From Novosphingobium lentum NBRC 107847 (lineage in GTDB: Bacteria; Pseudomonadota; Alphaproteobacteria; Sphingomonadales; Sphingomonadaceae): 64,000 nt of DNA. Each line of letters opens with the position of its first letter. Position 1 is the stretch's first letter. Location of the stretch: assembly GCF_001590965.1 (NCBI RefSeq), contig NZ_BCTW01000006.1:154265-218264 (forward strand). The letters are read 5' to 3'. Positions 33,693-42,152 of this stretch are shown in pieces. Below the pieces are notes generated by a model. That model was not told the origin of the DNA. It saw only the letters and a program-made list of their open reading frames with translations, and did no database searches. A program made the position numbers and the translations under genes.

Positions 33693-34102
33693 GCCGGGTT
33701 CTCCGCAAGCGCCGGCAGGGCAAAGCCGAGTTCGACCAGTATCCCGTTGGGGTCGCGCACGAACACCAGCTGCAGGCCGATGGCGGGAACCTCGGTCTGT
33801 TCGAACGCCAGCCCCGCCCGTTCCAGCCGCGCGATATGGCTCGCCCGGTCGTCGCAACGCAGCGCGAAATGGTCGATCATGCCGCGCTGCGCCGCGCCGC
33901 GCACCGGACCGCCGCTTTCGATCTCGTGCTCGGCCGCGACCAGATGGACCACCGCCTGCCCTGCCGAATCACGGCCCCACGCAGCGGCGCGCATATCCGC
34001 GCACATCGGCGGCGGCTCCATCCGCAGACCCAGCACCTCGCCATAGAACGCGATCGACGCATCGAGCTTCGCCGTGCGGATATTGATATGATCGAGCTGC
34101 AT
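33689..34102 (-). CDS. VOC-family (glyoxalase/dioxygenase fold) protein
   Basis: 137 residues starting MQLDHINIRTAKLDASIAFY, the typical first strand of a vicinal-oxygen-chelate module with metal ligand His. A second His is in MIDHFALRCDD, and the C-terminal Glu in PNGILVELGF completes the usual H-H/E metal site. It may be an isomerase or extradiol-type enzyme. It is first in the VOC-SnoaL operon, divergent from the SDR gene at 34230. Confidence 0.87.
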   Translation of the reverse strand: MQLDHINIRTAKLDASIAFYGEVLGLRMEPPPMCADMRAAAWGRDSAGQAVVHLVAAEHEIESGGPVRGAAQRGMIDHFALRCDDRASHIARLERAGLAFEQTEVPAIGLQLVFVRDPNGILVELGFALPALAENPA

Positions 34103-34143
34103 CGTGGCATCCCTTCCGTTGTGCCGGGGAATGTGACCGCCCC

Positions 34144-34173
34144 CCTGCCACCCCGCGCCTGACCGTTGGCAGG
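34144..34173. promoter_or_regulatory. Inverted CCTGCCA/TGGCAGG pair in a divergent promoter
   Basis: CCTGCCA (34144-34150) and TGGCAGG (34167-34173) are perfect inverted half-sites 16 bp apart, between the divergent VOC and SDR genes. Similar half-sites occur upstream of other island genes, so this may be an operator. Confidence 0.4.
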
Positions 34174-34229
34174 TGCGACCCACCGGCATTGCACGCCCCT
34201 TGCCGCGCAGGACATCACGGGAGAGTGAC

Positions 34230-35039
34230 ATGGATCTGGGAATCGCAGGGAAAACCGCGCTGGTCACCGGCGGCACGCACGGCATCGGCCGCGCCATCGC
34301 CGAGGAGCTGGGGCGCAACGGCTGCCGGGTGGTGGTGGTCGCGCGCGGGCAGGCCGGGATCGACGAGACGATCGCCGCGATCCGCGCCGAGGGCGGAACG
34401 GCAGGCGGGGTCAGCGCCGACCTGACCCAGCTCGACAGCTATCCGCGCATGGTCGCCGAAGCGACCGCGCTGTTCGACGCGCCCGACATTGCGATCTTTT
34501 CACCGGTGGGGCCGCCATCCGGTCGGTTCGACGCGATGGCCGACGAGGATTTCCAGACCACGTTCGACAATGTGGTCAAGGCGTTCGCCCACTTCGCGCG
34601 CGCGGTGACCCCGGCGATGAAAGCGCGCCAGTGGGGCCGCATCGTCACCGTGGGATCGGGGCATGGCCGCCTGCCGGGGCGGCGCGCGACGCTGGGCTTC
34701 GACTATGTCCTGGCCAACACGCTGCGCCCGTCCGCGCTCGGCCTCAGCCGCAGCCTGGCCGACGAGCTGGCCGAACACGGCATCACCGTGAACACCGTGC
34801 CCCCCGGTTTCATCGACACCGGCGCGCAATACGAGGCGTTCTTCCGCGAATGCGCCAAGGCGGTCAACCAGACCTATGAGCAGTTCATGGAAGGGCTGAT
34901 CGATCGCATCCCGATGAAGCGCTTCGGCAAGCCCGACGAAGTCGCCAGCCTGTGCGCCTACCTGTGCTCGGCCCGCGCCAGCTACATCACCGGCCAGTAC
35001 ATGCTGGTCGATGGCGGACGCATGGAGATCTATTACTGA
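34230..35039 (+). CDS. Divergent SDR-family protein with Tyr-x3-Asn (paralogue of 50452)
   Basis: 269 residues of the Rossmann-fold short-chain dehydrogenase family. The NAD(P) site TGGTHGIG (13-20) is present. The usual NNAG is replaced by FSPVGPPSG (90-98), and the YxxxK active site reads Y159-VLA-N163, so the catalytic Lys is Asn. Ser143 is kept in VGSGHG. It has the same length and pattern as the SDR at 50452-51261. ATG 34230 follows GGGAGAGTGAC. Activity may differ from a normal SDR. Confidence 0.85.
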   Translation: MDLGIAGKTALVTGGTHGIGRAIAEELGRNGCRVVVVARGQAGIDETIAAIRAEGGTAGGVSADLTQLDSYPRMVAEATALFDAPDIAIFSPVGPPSGRFDAMADEDFQTTFDNVVKAFAHFARAVTPAMKARQWGRIVTVGSGHGRLPGRRATLGFDYVLANTLRPSALGLSRSLADELAEHGITVNTVPPGFIDTGAQYEAFFRECAKAVNQTYEQFMEGLIDRIPMKRFGKPDEVASLCAYLCSARASYITGQYMLVDGGRMEIYY

Positions 35040-35061
35040 GGTGATGCGGTGCCCCCCTGCT

Positions 35062-35127
35062 CCCCCGCGAAGGCGGGGGCCTCAGGCCGGTTTCGCTTGC
35101 TTGCCCGGGCCCCCGCTTTCGCGGGGG
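35062..35127. repeat. Paired dispersed palindromes between convergent genes
   Basis: CCCCCGCGAAGGCGGGGG at 35062-35079 and CCCCCGCTTTCGCGGGGG at 35110-35127. Each forms its own hairpin, and the two can also pair with each other. They sit between the ends of the SDR and flavin oxidoreductase genes and could terminate both. Confidence 0.75.
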
Positions 35128-35143
35128 AGCAGACTATTGCCCC

Positions 35144-36199
35144 TTAACCCTGCGCCTTCGCCGCGGCCACCAGCTGGAACAGCCCGCCGTAGTAATACAT
35201 CAGCTTGTCCATCGACAGGTCGCGGTAGGGGGTCATCGGCGCGAGCGAATCGACCACATCCCAATAGGGTTCGATCTGCGCGAGAACTTCCTCGACCGAC
35301 CCGCACGCGCAGAACGCCAGCACCATTTCGTCGGTCACGTTGTGCGCGACCGACGAGACATCGCCGTGATCGCCCAGCGCCAGCTGGCAGGCGCGCGCCT
35401 GATCGCCGAAGCCCTGCTTTTCGAAGAACGGTTCGTACTGCTTGTAGCCGGAATAGGCGGCGACCGTGGCGCGGGCATCGTCGATCGCCTGCTGCTTGTC
35501 CGGGTTGATCGCGATCCACGGCCAGGCGTTGATCTCGATATCCTCGCGCTTGCGGCCATGTTTGGCCAGCGCGGCCTCGATCACCGGCTTCTGCACTTTG
35601 GAGGTATATTCGGCCGACCACAGCGCGTGAACCATCAGGCCATCGCCGATCTCGATGGCGAGATCGGTCATCTTTTCCTGCAGCGCGGCGATCCAGATCG
35701 GGATGCGTTCGCGCACCGGCGGTGCGGTGATCATCATTTCCGCAAAGTCGGCCTTGAAGTACTCGCCGTCGTAGGGATCGAGGCCTTTGTGCGCGTTGGC
35801 GATGATGTAGCGCACCACGTCGACCGTTTCGCGCAAGTGGCCCAGCGGCTTGGCCTTGGGCATGCCGTACATGCCCTCGACCGCCGAGGGGATGCTGCTG
35901 CCAAGGCCGAGCACGAAGCGGCCGCCGCTGATCCGGTCGACATCCATCGCGGCGAATGCGGTTTCGACCGGGCTGCGGGTGCCGGCAATGGCGATGCCGG
36001 TGCCCAGCTTCAGCGTTTCGGTAACCGTAGCGGTGGCGGCCAGCGGCACGAACGGCGGGCCGTAGATCTGCAGCACGAACACGCCTTCGAAACCCAGCGC
36101 CTCCATCTGGCGCGAGGTTTCGGTCAGCTGTGCGGCGGGCAGCACGGGCATGGTGCCCCAGAAGCGGCGCGGCCCGCCGACGGCGTTGGTCTTGGACAT
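35144..36199 (-). CDS. Luciferase-like (LLM class) flavin-dependent oxidoreductase
   Basis: 351 residues of the TIM-barrel luciferase-like family that uses FMN or F420 for monooxygenation or hydride transfer. The segments TETLKLGTGIAIAGTRSPVE, DRISGGRFVLGLGSS and IPIWIAALQEKMTDLA are typical. Its only close island relative begins at 63852. It is a single-gene unit with a perfect palindrome 41 bp before its start. Substrate unknown; F420 versus FMN cannot be decided by eye. Confidence 0.88.
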   Translation of the reverse strand: MSKTNAVGGPRRFWGTMPVLPAAQLTETSRQMEALGFEGVFVLQIYGPPFVPLAATATVTETLKLGTGIAIAGTRSPVETAFAAMDVDRISGGRFVLGLGSSIPSAVEGMYGMPKAKPLGHLRETVDVVRYIIANAHKGLDPYDGEYFKADFAEMMITAPPVRERIPIWIAALQEKMTDLAIEIGDGLMVHALWSAEYTSKVQKPVIEAALAKHGRKREDIEINAWPWIAINPDKQQAIDDARATVAAYSGYKQYEPFFEKQGFGDQARACQLALGDHGDVSSVAHNVTDEMVLAFCACGSVEEVLAQIEPYWDVVDSLAPMTPYRDLSMDKLMYYYGGLFQLVAAAKAQG

Positions 36200-36239
36200 C
36201 TGGGTTCGGCCTCTCGCTGGAAACGGTGCCTGCGATCCG

Positions 36240-36257
36240 CCTGCACCATGGTGCAGG
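36240..36257 (-). promoter_or_regulatory. Perfect 18-bp palindrome upstream of the flavin oxidoreductase
   Basis: CCTGCACCATGGTGCAGG, perfectly self-complementary, lies 41 bp before the start at 36199. Its core GCACCATGG recurs in the palindrome at 40852-40867, also about 50 bp before a gene. It is a likely operator. Confidence 0.5.
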
Positions 36258-36302
36258 ATCGCCGCCCGTCGCTTTTTTCGGATAAGGTGAGTTCGGGCCG
36301 GT

Positions 36303-36339
36303 GTCCGGGCGCCGCTCGGTTCAGGAGCGACGCCCGGGC
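36303..36339 (-). terminator. Strong stem-loop after the split-oxygenase operon
   Basis: Arms of 15 bp (36303-36317 and 36325-36339) with two G-U pairs enclose a 7-nt loop, 19 bp after the stop at 36358. There is no T-tract, so it is a probable 3'-end hairpin rather than a classical terminator. Confidence 0.45.
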
Positions 36340-36357
36340 AACGAAGCGCCAGTCAGG

Positions 36358-37443
36358 TCAGAACTGGAACAGTTCCTTGCGCAGCCCGATGATGTCGCTG
36401 CAATCGGTGCCGACATTGTCGCGATAATCGAAATCGCCCGCGTCCTGGCGGTTCGCCAGTTCCATCATCAGCAGGCGATAGCGCTGGCCCGCCTGGTCGA
36501 ACCGCGAATGCAGATCCTTGCGCGGGGTCAGATCCATGTAGCGCGGGCTTTGCGGGTTGGTCATCGAGCTGTCCTGGCGCGAGACCTTGTACCCCGCCTT
36601 TGGCATCACGTGGCGGAACATGCGGCCCGCGTTCGAGGTGTTCATCACCATTTCCATCCGCGTGCGATCGCGCGATTCGGGCGTGCACGGGTGGAACAGC
36701 GGCACATCGTCGCCCGGCGAAAAGCGGCCATAGGCGATCGCGCAGTGCGAGCGCAGGTAGATGCGGATGACCTGGCGAACGTTCTGCGTCGGCTGGCGGA
36801 TGCCGCTGAAGAACTTCATGATCGGCGCGACCGACTTGTTGACCAGCGTGCGCACCATCGTGATCGTTTCGCTGTCGTAGAACACTTCGACCTGTTCGCT
36901 GTCGGACCGTTCATCGCCCACCACGTCGGCATGGAGGAAATCGGCGTGGGTCAGGTCGATCAGGTTTTCCAGGCTGATCGGCGCCGAGCAATCGAAGCGG
37001 ATGGTGGCCGTCATGTGCTTGGGCAACCCGCCCTTGGGGGGCAGGAACGGCAGGCTGGGCAGGTGCGCCGGATCGGCGGCTTCGGGACGGCCGAACCAGC
37101 CCCAGATCAGGCCGTAGTGCTCCATCACCGGATAGCGACCGCGCGCGTCGGTGAACGGGCTTTTGTCGCGCGTGACGATTTCCAGCGGGTGGAATTCCGA
37201 AGCGACCGCCTTGCCGTCTTCGCGCCAGATATAGAACGGATGCGAATAGACCGCGCGGCGCACCGGCTTCTTGCCCACGGCATGATCGTGGGCGAGCGGG
37301 AACCACGAATCGCGCATCACCAGGTCATGCGGCACCCAGTTGTTCACGGCGTTCATCGACGGCTTGAGATCGCGCGGCGGAGCCGACGGCGCGTCGTGGT
37401 GATCGGTATCGGTCGAAGCGGGGCGGTCGGCGACTTCAAGCAT
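36358..37443 (-). CDS. Rieske-oxygenase catalytic subunit lacking its Rieske cluster
   Basis: 361 residues. Residues 25-120 align with the Rieske-domain scaffold of ring-hydroxylating oxygenases (RDSWFPLAHDHAVGKKPVRR to YPVMEHYGLIWGWFG), but the CxH and CxxH cluster loops are absent. The C-terminal domain keeps the mononuclear-iron motif D163-x2-H166-x4-H171 (LIDLTHADFLH). In known oxygenases that Asp bridges to the Rieske cluster of the neighbouring subunit, so a partner Rieske is needed. The adjacent gene supplies one. ATG 37443 follows GGAGATTCCC. I infer a hydroxylase or demethylase working as a two-protein system. Confidence 0.8.
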   Translation of the reverse strand: MLEVADRPASTDTDHHDAPSAPPRDLKPSMNAVNNWVPHDLVMRDSWFPLAHDHAVGKKPVRRAVYSHPFYIWREDGKAVASEFHPLEIVTRDKSPFTDARGRYPVMEHYGLIWGWFGRPEAADPAHLPSLPFLPPKGGLPKHMTATIRFDCSAPISLENLIDLTHADFLHADVVGDERSDSEQVEVFYDSETITMVRTLVNKSVAPIMKFFSGIRQPTQNVRQVIRIYLRSHCAIAYGRFSPGDDVPLFHPCTPESRDRTRMEMVMNTSNAGRMFRHVMPKAGYKVSRQDSSMTNPQSPRYMDLTPRKDLHSRFDQAGQRYRLLMMELANRQDAGDFDYRDNVGTDCSDIIGLRKELFQF

Positions 37444-37461
37444 GGGAATCTCCTGCAAAAA

Positions 37462-38427
37462 TCAGGCTGCTGCCGAAATGGTTGGGGCCGGAACGGATGG
37501 TTCCGAAACTGATGGGCCAGAAACAGCGGGCGCTGAAAGCAACTTGTCGCGCAGCTGTTGTCCGTGATGCGATGCCGACCGGATGAGCACGCGCAACGCC
37601 GCAGCATCGACCGCATCGCGCACTTCGAACGATCCCTTGCGGCGCAGCGCCAGCGCGTGACGGCCCTTGAGTTCATCGCCAAGCTTAGCGCGCCAGCGAA
37701 CCTGGGTGACGCCGCGCGCGGCCTGCACCGGGGCAAGCTGGGCGGTCAGCAGGGTGCGGAAGCTGTCGTCGCGCAGCACCACCTCGGTCTCGCCGGTATC
37801 GGGGCGGGTGCGGGTGATCAGCGTGATGGGAAACTCGGCGGTGGCGTACGAGGGGTAGTGCAGTTTGCCCCACTGGCAAAAGCGCTCCATCACCAGCAGG
37901 CCGTCTTCCTCGCGCAGTTCCGACATCAGGTACGGCGTGGGCTGAACGCCGCGGATGTTCAGGACCAGACCCGGATCGTCGAACAGCGCATCGATCCACT
38001 CGCCTTGGCTCAGGCCGACAACCGTGGTGCCGCCCAGCGGGAACGTCTGTTCGGCAACGGGTGCGGGTGCGGAGGTCTTCTGGTCGAGGTTGACCGAGAC
38101 GAAGCCACCGCTTTCGGCCACGGCATACGCGGCGGCCTTGTAGACCGGCGGAAACTTCTGCTCGTCCTTCATGTTCGGAATGTCTTTGAGGCGGCCGGTC
38201 TCGCCATCATAGCTCCAGCCGTGATAGCCGCACTGGATCCAGCCGTTGTCGCGAATGCAACCGCGAGACAGCGGGGCGCGACGATGCGGGCAGCGATCTT
38301 CCAGCGCGCGGGCAATGCCTTGCGCGTCGCGCCACAGCACCACCGGCTGATCGCCGATATCGACCGCCAGCGGCTTGGCCGAGGTCACTTCCTCGCTACG
38401 CGCAACTTTCCACCAGGGACTCGCCAT
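37462..38427 (-). CDS. Rieske [2Fe-2S] subunit with no visible catalytic iron site
   Basis: 321 residues. The N-terminal Rieske domain (about 5-105) has a complete cluster site C46-x-H48-x17-C66-x2-H69 (CPHRR and CGYHGW). The remaining 200 residues have the length of an oxygenase catalytic domain, yet no D-x2-H-x4-H iron motif is present. It is 18 bp upstream of the iron-site gene on the same strand. It probably passes electrons to that partner. ATG 38427 is used; GTG 38448 is possible. The tail after about 295 is Ser/Pro-rich. Confidence 0.82.
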   Translation of the reverse strand: MASPWWKVARSEEVTSAKPLAVDIGDQPVVLWRDAQGIARALEDRCPHRRAPLSRGCIRDNGWIQCGYHGWSYDGETGRLKDIPNMKDEQKFPPVYKAAAYAVAESGGFVSVNLDQKTSAPAPVAEQTFPLGGTTVVGLSQGEWIDALFDDPGLVLNIRGVQPTPYLMSELREEDGLLVMERFCQWGKLHYPSYATAEFPITLITRTRPDTGETEVVLRDDSFRTLLTAQLAPVQAARGVTQVRWRAKLGDELKGRHALALRRKGSFEVRDAVDAAALRVLIRSASHHGQQLRDKLLSAPAVSGPSVSEPSVPAPTISAAA

Positions 38428-38462
38428 ATCTTCGGCACCACTCTCCACATCAGGCGTTCAAA

Positions 38463-38488
38463 TTGACACACGCCAATTTAAATGTCAA
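38463..38488. promoter_or_regulatory. Inverted repeat between the Rieske operon and the TetR gene
   Basis: TTGACA (38463-38468) and TGTCAA (38483-38488) are perfect inverted half-sites 14 bp apart around the self-complementary ATTTAAAT. The repeat fills most of the 71-bp divergent spacer, and each half is also a consensus -35 box facing a gene. It is a likely TetR operator controlling both directions. Confidence 0.6.
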
Positions 38489-38498
38489 CAATCGCTCC

Positions 38499-39242
38499 AT
38501 GGCTGCGAGCGACCCTGCCCCGACCAAGACTCCGGCATCTGCCCCGGCGCCCAACAGCCGTCGGCGCGGGCGCCCGCCGGCCGACGCGGCGAGCGCGGTG
38601 CCCGAAGAACGCGTGCTGCACCTCGCCTTCGAAAGCTTTGCCGAATTCGGCTATGAAGGCACCACGGTGCGCGAACTGGCCAAGCGGCTGGGCGTCAGCC
38701 ACAACCTGCTCAACGTGCGTTTCGGATCGAAGGCGGACCTGTGGCGGCGCGCGGTGGACTGGCGCGTCGCGCGGTTCGGCGCCCCGGTGTTTTCGGTGTT
38801 CGACCGCACCGATCTCGATCCGGAAAGCCGGCTGCGGCTGCTGGTGCACCGGTTTTGCGGATGGGCGGCGGAAAACCCCAGCTTCATCAGCATCAGCCAC
38901 GCCGAGGGCCGGCGCAGCACGTGGCGGCTGGACTACCTCGTCGCGCTGTACATCCAGCCGTTCAAGCACAGCCTCGACGCGCTGTTCGGCGAGGTGCTGG
39001 CGATCCGGCCGATGCGCGGCATTTCATCGTCCGCGTTCATGGCCATGCTCGTGCAGGGGGTAGGGTTCTATTTCGCCTCGACCCCGATGCTCGAAGCGCT
39101 GGGCGTGGGCGAAGAGGCCGATCCCGAGGCCATTCCGCAGCGCGTCGGCCAATTTGCCGATACGCTGCTGGCCGGACTGCTCGGCCCGGCCTCGTCCATG
39201 GCTGTCCCCGATCGTCAGGCGGACGCGATCCCCGTTACTTGA
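38499..39242 (+). CDS. TetR/AcrR-family transcriptional regulator
   Basis: 247 residues. After a 30-residue Ala/Pro/Arg tail (RRRGRPPADAA), residues 35-85 form the TetR HTH (VLHLAFESFAEFGYEGTTVR, LAKRLGVSHNLLNVRFGSKA). The C-terminal ligand domain follows. It is divergent from the split Rieske operon with a 71-bp spacer containing an inverted repeat, so it probably represses that operon and itself. Normally the HTH signature ends YYHFGSK; here it is LNVRFGSK. It is the only regulator in the island part of the window. Confidence 0.9.
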   Translation: MAASDPAPTKTPASAPAPNSRRRGRPPADAASAVPEERVLHLAFESFAEFGYEGTTVRELAKRLGVSHNLLNVRFGSKADLWRRAVDWRVARFGAPVFSVFDRTDLDPESRLRLLVHRFCGWAAENPSFISISHAEGRRSTWRLDYLVALYIQPFKHSLDALFGEVLAIRPMRGISSSAFMAMLVQGVGFYFASTPMLEALGVGEEADPEAIPQRVGQFADTLLAGLLGPASSMAVPDRQADAIPVT

Positions 39243-40803
39243 GCGTGCGCAGGATGCGCTTGGCGGCGATCTTGCCCGGCAGGCCCGAAATGCCGCCACC
39301 CGGATGCGCGCCTGCGCCGCCGATGTAGAGCCCCGGCACCGCCGGCTTGGGCCCGCCGAACCCGGTCGCCGGGCGGTTCTGGCCCGACCGCAGCGACCCG
39401 AAATCGATGTGGGTGACGCAGCCGTTGGTGGCGTTCAGTCGCTGTTCGCGATCGCGCGCGGTTTCCACGAAGCGGCCGACTTCGGCATCGAGGCCGTCAT
39501 AGAATTCCGACATCTGCGCGATCAGGTCGCGCATCGTCCGGTCCTTGATCTCCTGGCTCCACCCTTCGCGCGCATCGACCGCCATGCCCGGCACGTAGAT
39601 GTACGCCAGCCCGCCGCCTGCCGGCGCCTGCGACGGATCGGTGTTCGACAGCGGGGTGACCGAGACCGCGTTTTCCTTGGGAATATCGCCGCGCCGCGCC
39701 GCCGCGAACGCTTCGCGCACCTGTTCGGGCGTGCCGATGTAGCCGACCGCCTTGTTCAGATCGGCTCCGTCGTGGCGCATGTCCTGATGGCGCTTGAGCG
39801 TCAGCGGCTTGGACAGCGCGAGGTTGGCGAGGAACGGCGCGGCGTTCGATCGGTTGGCCGGGGCATGCTTGATCCGTTCGAGCAGGCGCCGCTCGACCTT
39901 GCCGGGCGTGGTCATGGCAAAGGCGGTGCGCGGATCGCAACTGGCGATGACCGCCTTGGCCTTGATCACGCGGCCGTCTTCCAGCCGCACGCCGCGCGCC
40001 GCGCCATCGTCGATCAGGATTTCGGCGACCGGCGCGTTGAGCATAATCTTCGCGCCCGACGCCTCGATGCTGGCGGCCATGGCGTTGGCAAAGCTCTGCA
40101 GACTGCCGATCGGCTTGCCCGTGCCCAGCCGGTGCAGCGCCGCCAGGATCATGTAGGCCGCGCCGTTGCCATCGTCGTCGACCGGCCCCGCGCCCGCGGC
40201 GGTGTTGGTCATCAGCGCGATGTTCGCGGGATGCTCGAACCATTCGCAGGCGATCTGGTCGGCGGTGCCGGCGGCGAGGATCTGCAGTTCGTTCTTCAGC
40301 TTGGCGTTGCGCACCAGGCTGCCGACCAGTTTGCTCGCGTTTTTGAGATCGGGGCGGCCCGGTTCCGACTTCATGATCGGAAAGCCGATGTCCATCAGCG
40401 CGTTGAGCAGTTCAAGGAACTTGAGATAGTTCTTGCCGTCCTGCGGGTTGAGGCGGCCCATGTCCTCCGCCGTCCGCTTGGGATCGCGGAACAGGCACAC
40501 GCTGGCGCCCGACGGATCGAGATAGGCGTACGTCGGATCGGGATCGACCCAGCGCAGCCCGTGCTTTTCAAGCTCGAGCTCCTCGATCAGCCCGCTGCCG
40601 CGCACGAACAGCAGTTCGACCGCGCACGGCGTGACCAGATGGCTCGGCGCTTCGGGGATCATGTAGCCCGCGCTGGTCATGCCGCCGACTTTGCCCAGCC
40701 GCTCGACCACGATCACGCGTTTGCCGGCGCGGCTCAGATAGCCTGCGGCGGCCATCCCGTTGTGCCCGGCGCCTACGACGACGACATCTGCTTCCTCGGT
40801 CAC
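39235..40803 (-). CDS. FAD-dependent oxidoreductase (phytoene-desaturase/amine-oxidase-like)
   Basis: 522 residues. The N-terminal dinucleotide site DVVVVGAGHNGMAAAGYLSR and the following motif (VIVVERLGKVGGM) define the NAD(P)/FAD oxidoreductase group containing phytoene desaturases. The C-terminal FAD motif GLYIGGAGAHPGGGISGLPG is typical. It could desaturate or oxidise a hydrophobic or terpenoid substrate. GTG 40803 follows GGAGGGCCTGAA and gives the right N-terminus. It ends 8 bp inside the TetR gene's 3' end (convergent overlap). Confidence 0.88.
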   Translation of the reverse strand: MTEEADVVVVGAGHNGMAAAGYLSRAGKRVIVVERLGKVGGMTSAGYMIPEAPSHLVTPCAVELLFVRGSGLIEELELEKHGLRWVDPDPTYAYLDPSGASVCLFRDPKRTAEDMGRLNPQDGKNYLKFLELLNALMDIGFPIMKSEPGRPDLKNASKLVGSLVRNAKLKNELQILAAGTADQIACEWFEHPANIALMTNTAAGAGPVDDDGNGAAYMILAALHRLGTGKPIGSLQSFANAMAASIEASGAKIMLNAPVAEILIDDGAARGVRLEDGRVIKAKAVIASCDPRTAFAMTTPGKVERRLLERIKHAPANRSNAAPFLANLALSKPLTLKRHQDMRHDGADLNKAVGYIGTPEQVREAFAAARRGDIPKENAVSVTPLSNTDPSQAPAGGGLAYIYVPGMAVDAREGWSQEIKDRTMRDLIAQMSEFYDGLDAEVGRFVETARDREQRLNATNGCVTHIDFGSLRSGQNRPATGFGGPKPAVPGLYIGGAGAHPGGGISGLPGKIAAKRILRTLK

Positions 40804-40824
40804 TTCAGGCCCTCCGGTTGCCGG

Positions 40825-40867
40825 GTGCCGACATGCGGCACGTCCGGTATGGTCGCACCATGGCGAC
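40825..40867. promoter_or_regulatory. Two palindromes between divergent oxidoreductase and kinase genes
   Basis: GTGCCG-acatg-CGGCAC at 40825-40841 and GTCGC-accatg-GCGAC at 40852-40867. The second shares the GCACCATGG core of 36240-36257. Both are candidate operators in the 155-bp divergent spacer. Confidence 0.4.
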
Positions 40868-40958
40868 GGACGGATTTTTGACGCTCCTTCCCGAAGACAG
40901 GTCATGGCGTGGGCGGGGCATTGTTTTGGGACAGGGAATTGTCAGGAGAAGATGAGCG

Positions 40959-42092
40959 ATGTCGGTCAAGCTGGACGCAAAGACGGTCCATGATCGGTTG
41001 ACCGAGTGGCTCGGCCGGACCAAGCCTGCCTGGCAGGGGCTGACCGTCGCGCCGATGGACGTCGTGCTGGGGTCGGGCTTTTCGGCCGAAATCTTCTTCG
41101 TCGATGTCGAATACCGCGAAAACGACGCGCCTGTCCGGCGCACGCTGGTGGTGCGCCGCCAGCCGCAGACGTTCGAAGTGGTGTTCGAAAGCGACCTGAC
41201 GCTGCAGGCCAACATGATGGCCGCGCTCGATGCGCGGGGCGATCTGCCGGTGCCGCCGTGGGTGGGCAAGGAAGACGACGCCACGATCCTGGGCGCGCCG
41301 TTCCTCGTGATGGGCCGCGTCGAAGGCCAGGCGGCGACGCAGCGCCCCAACTACAATGTCGAAGGCTGGCTGGTGGACCGCACCCCGGCCGAGCGGATGG
41401 GCCTGTTCCGCAATGCGCTGACCGCGCTGGCCAAGCTGCACGAGATCGACTGGCGCGACGGCTTCCAGTTCCTCAGCCGGCCCGACCGGGGCGCACCGGG
41501 GCTGGAGCAATACCTGGGCTATCTGGTCGAATGGCATGCCGCGCGCGGCCAAGGGCGCAAGCTGCCGATCCTCGATGCGGCAATGCGCTGGGTGCTCGAA
41601 AACCGGCCCGAACAGACCGATACCTGCGTGCTGTGGGGCGATCCCACGCCGTCCAACGTGATGTGGCGGGCCGATGGCAGCGTGGCCGCGCTGATCGACT
41701 GGGAACTGGCCGCGCTCGGCCCGCGCGAGCTGGACCTGGCGTGGTGGCTCTATTTCGACGACCTGTTCAGCCGCCGCTTCGGCGTGACCCGGCTGGAAGG
41801 CCTGCCGACGCGCGACGAAACCGTGGCGATCTACGAGGCTGCCGCCGGCCGCAAGCTGGGCGATCTCGATTACTACGATGTCGTGGTGGCGCTGCGCATG
41901 GCGCTGGTCGCGGTCGGCGCGTTCGACCGGCAGGTGTCGCTCGGCAACATCGCGGCAACCAACACCTCGGCCGACAACAACCTGATGACGCTGTACATCG
42001 CCGAAAAGCTCGGCCTGCCGCTGCCCGAGCTGGGCAGCGACTTCCGTGACTTCATGCGCAACCTGACGCCGGTGGAAGAAGCGGCGGAGTAA
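40959..42092 (+). CDS. Aminoglycoside-phosphotransferase-fold kinase (ACAD10/11-N-like)
   Basis: 377 residues of the APH/choline-kinase fold, in the group related to the N-terminal kinase domain of ACAD10/11. The Brenner loop reads LWGDPTPSNVM (catalytic Asp and Mg-binding Asn kept, the first His is Trp), and the metal DxE/D motif is IDWELAALGPRELDLAW. In LvaA/ACAD11-type enzymes such kinases phosphorylate a hydroxyacyl-CoA so that the hydroxyl can leave. A similar role is inferred here. It overlaps no neighbour. Confidence 0.82.
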   Translation: MSVKLDAKTVHDRLTEWLGRTKPAWQGLTVAPMDVVLGSGFSAEIFFVDVEYRENDAPVRRTLVVRRQPQTFEVVFESDLTLQANMMAALDARGDLPVPPWVGKEDDATILGAPFLVMGRVEGQAATQRPNYNVEGWLVDRTPAERMGLFRNALTALAKLHEIDWRDGFQFLSRPDRGAPGLEQYLGYLVEWHAARGQGRKLPILDAAMRWVLENRPEQTDTCVLWGDPTPSNVMWRADGSVAALIDWELAALGPRELDLAWWLYFDDLFSRRFGVTRLEGLPTRDETVAIYEAAAGRKLGDLDYYDVVVALRMALVAVGAFDRQVSLGNIAATNTSADNNLMTLYIAEKLGLPLPELGSDFRDFMRNLTPVEEAAE

Positions 42093-42120
42093 GGATTTCG
42101 GCGGGCTGAGATCACCTGCT

Positions 42121-42138
42121 CCCCCGCGAAGGCGGGGG
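42121..42138. repeat. Dispersed palindrome CCCCCGCGAAGGCGGGGG
   Basis: Perfect copy between the ends of the convergent kinase (42092) and SDR (42153) genes; it may serve as a shared 3'-end hairpin. Confidence 0.75.
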
Positions 42139-42152
42139 CGCGGGGCTTCAGA

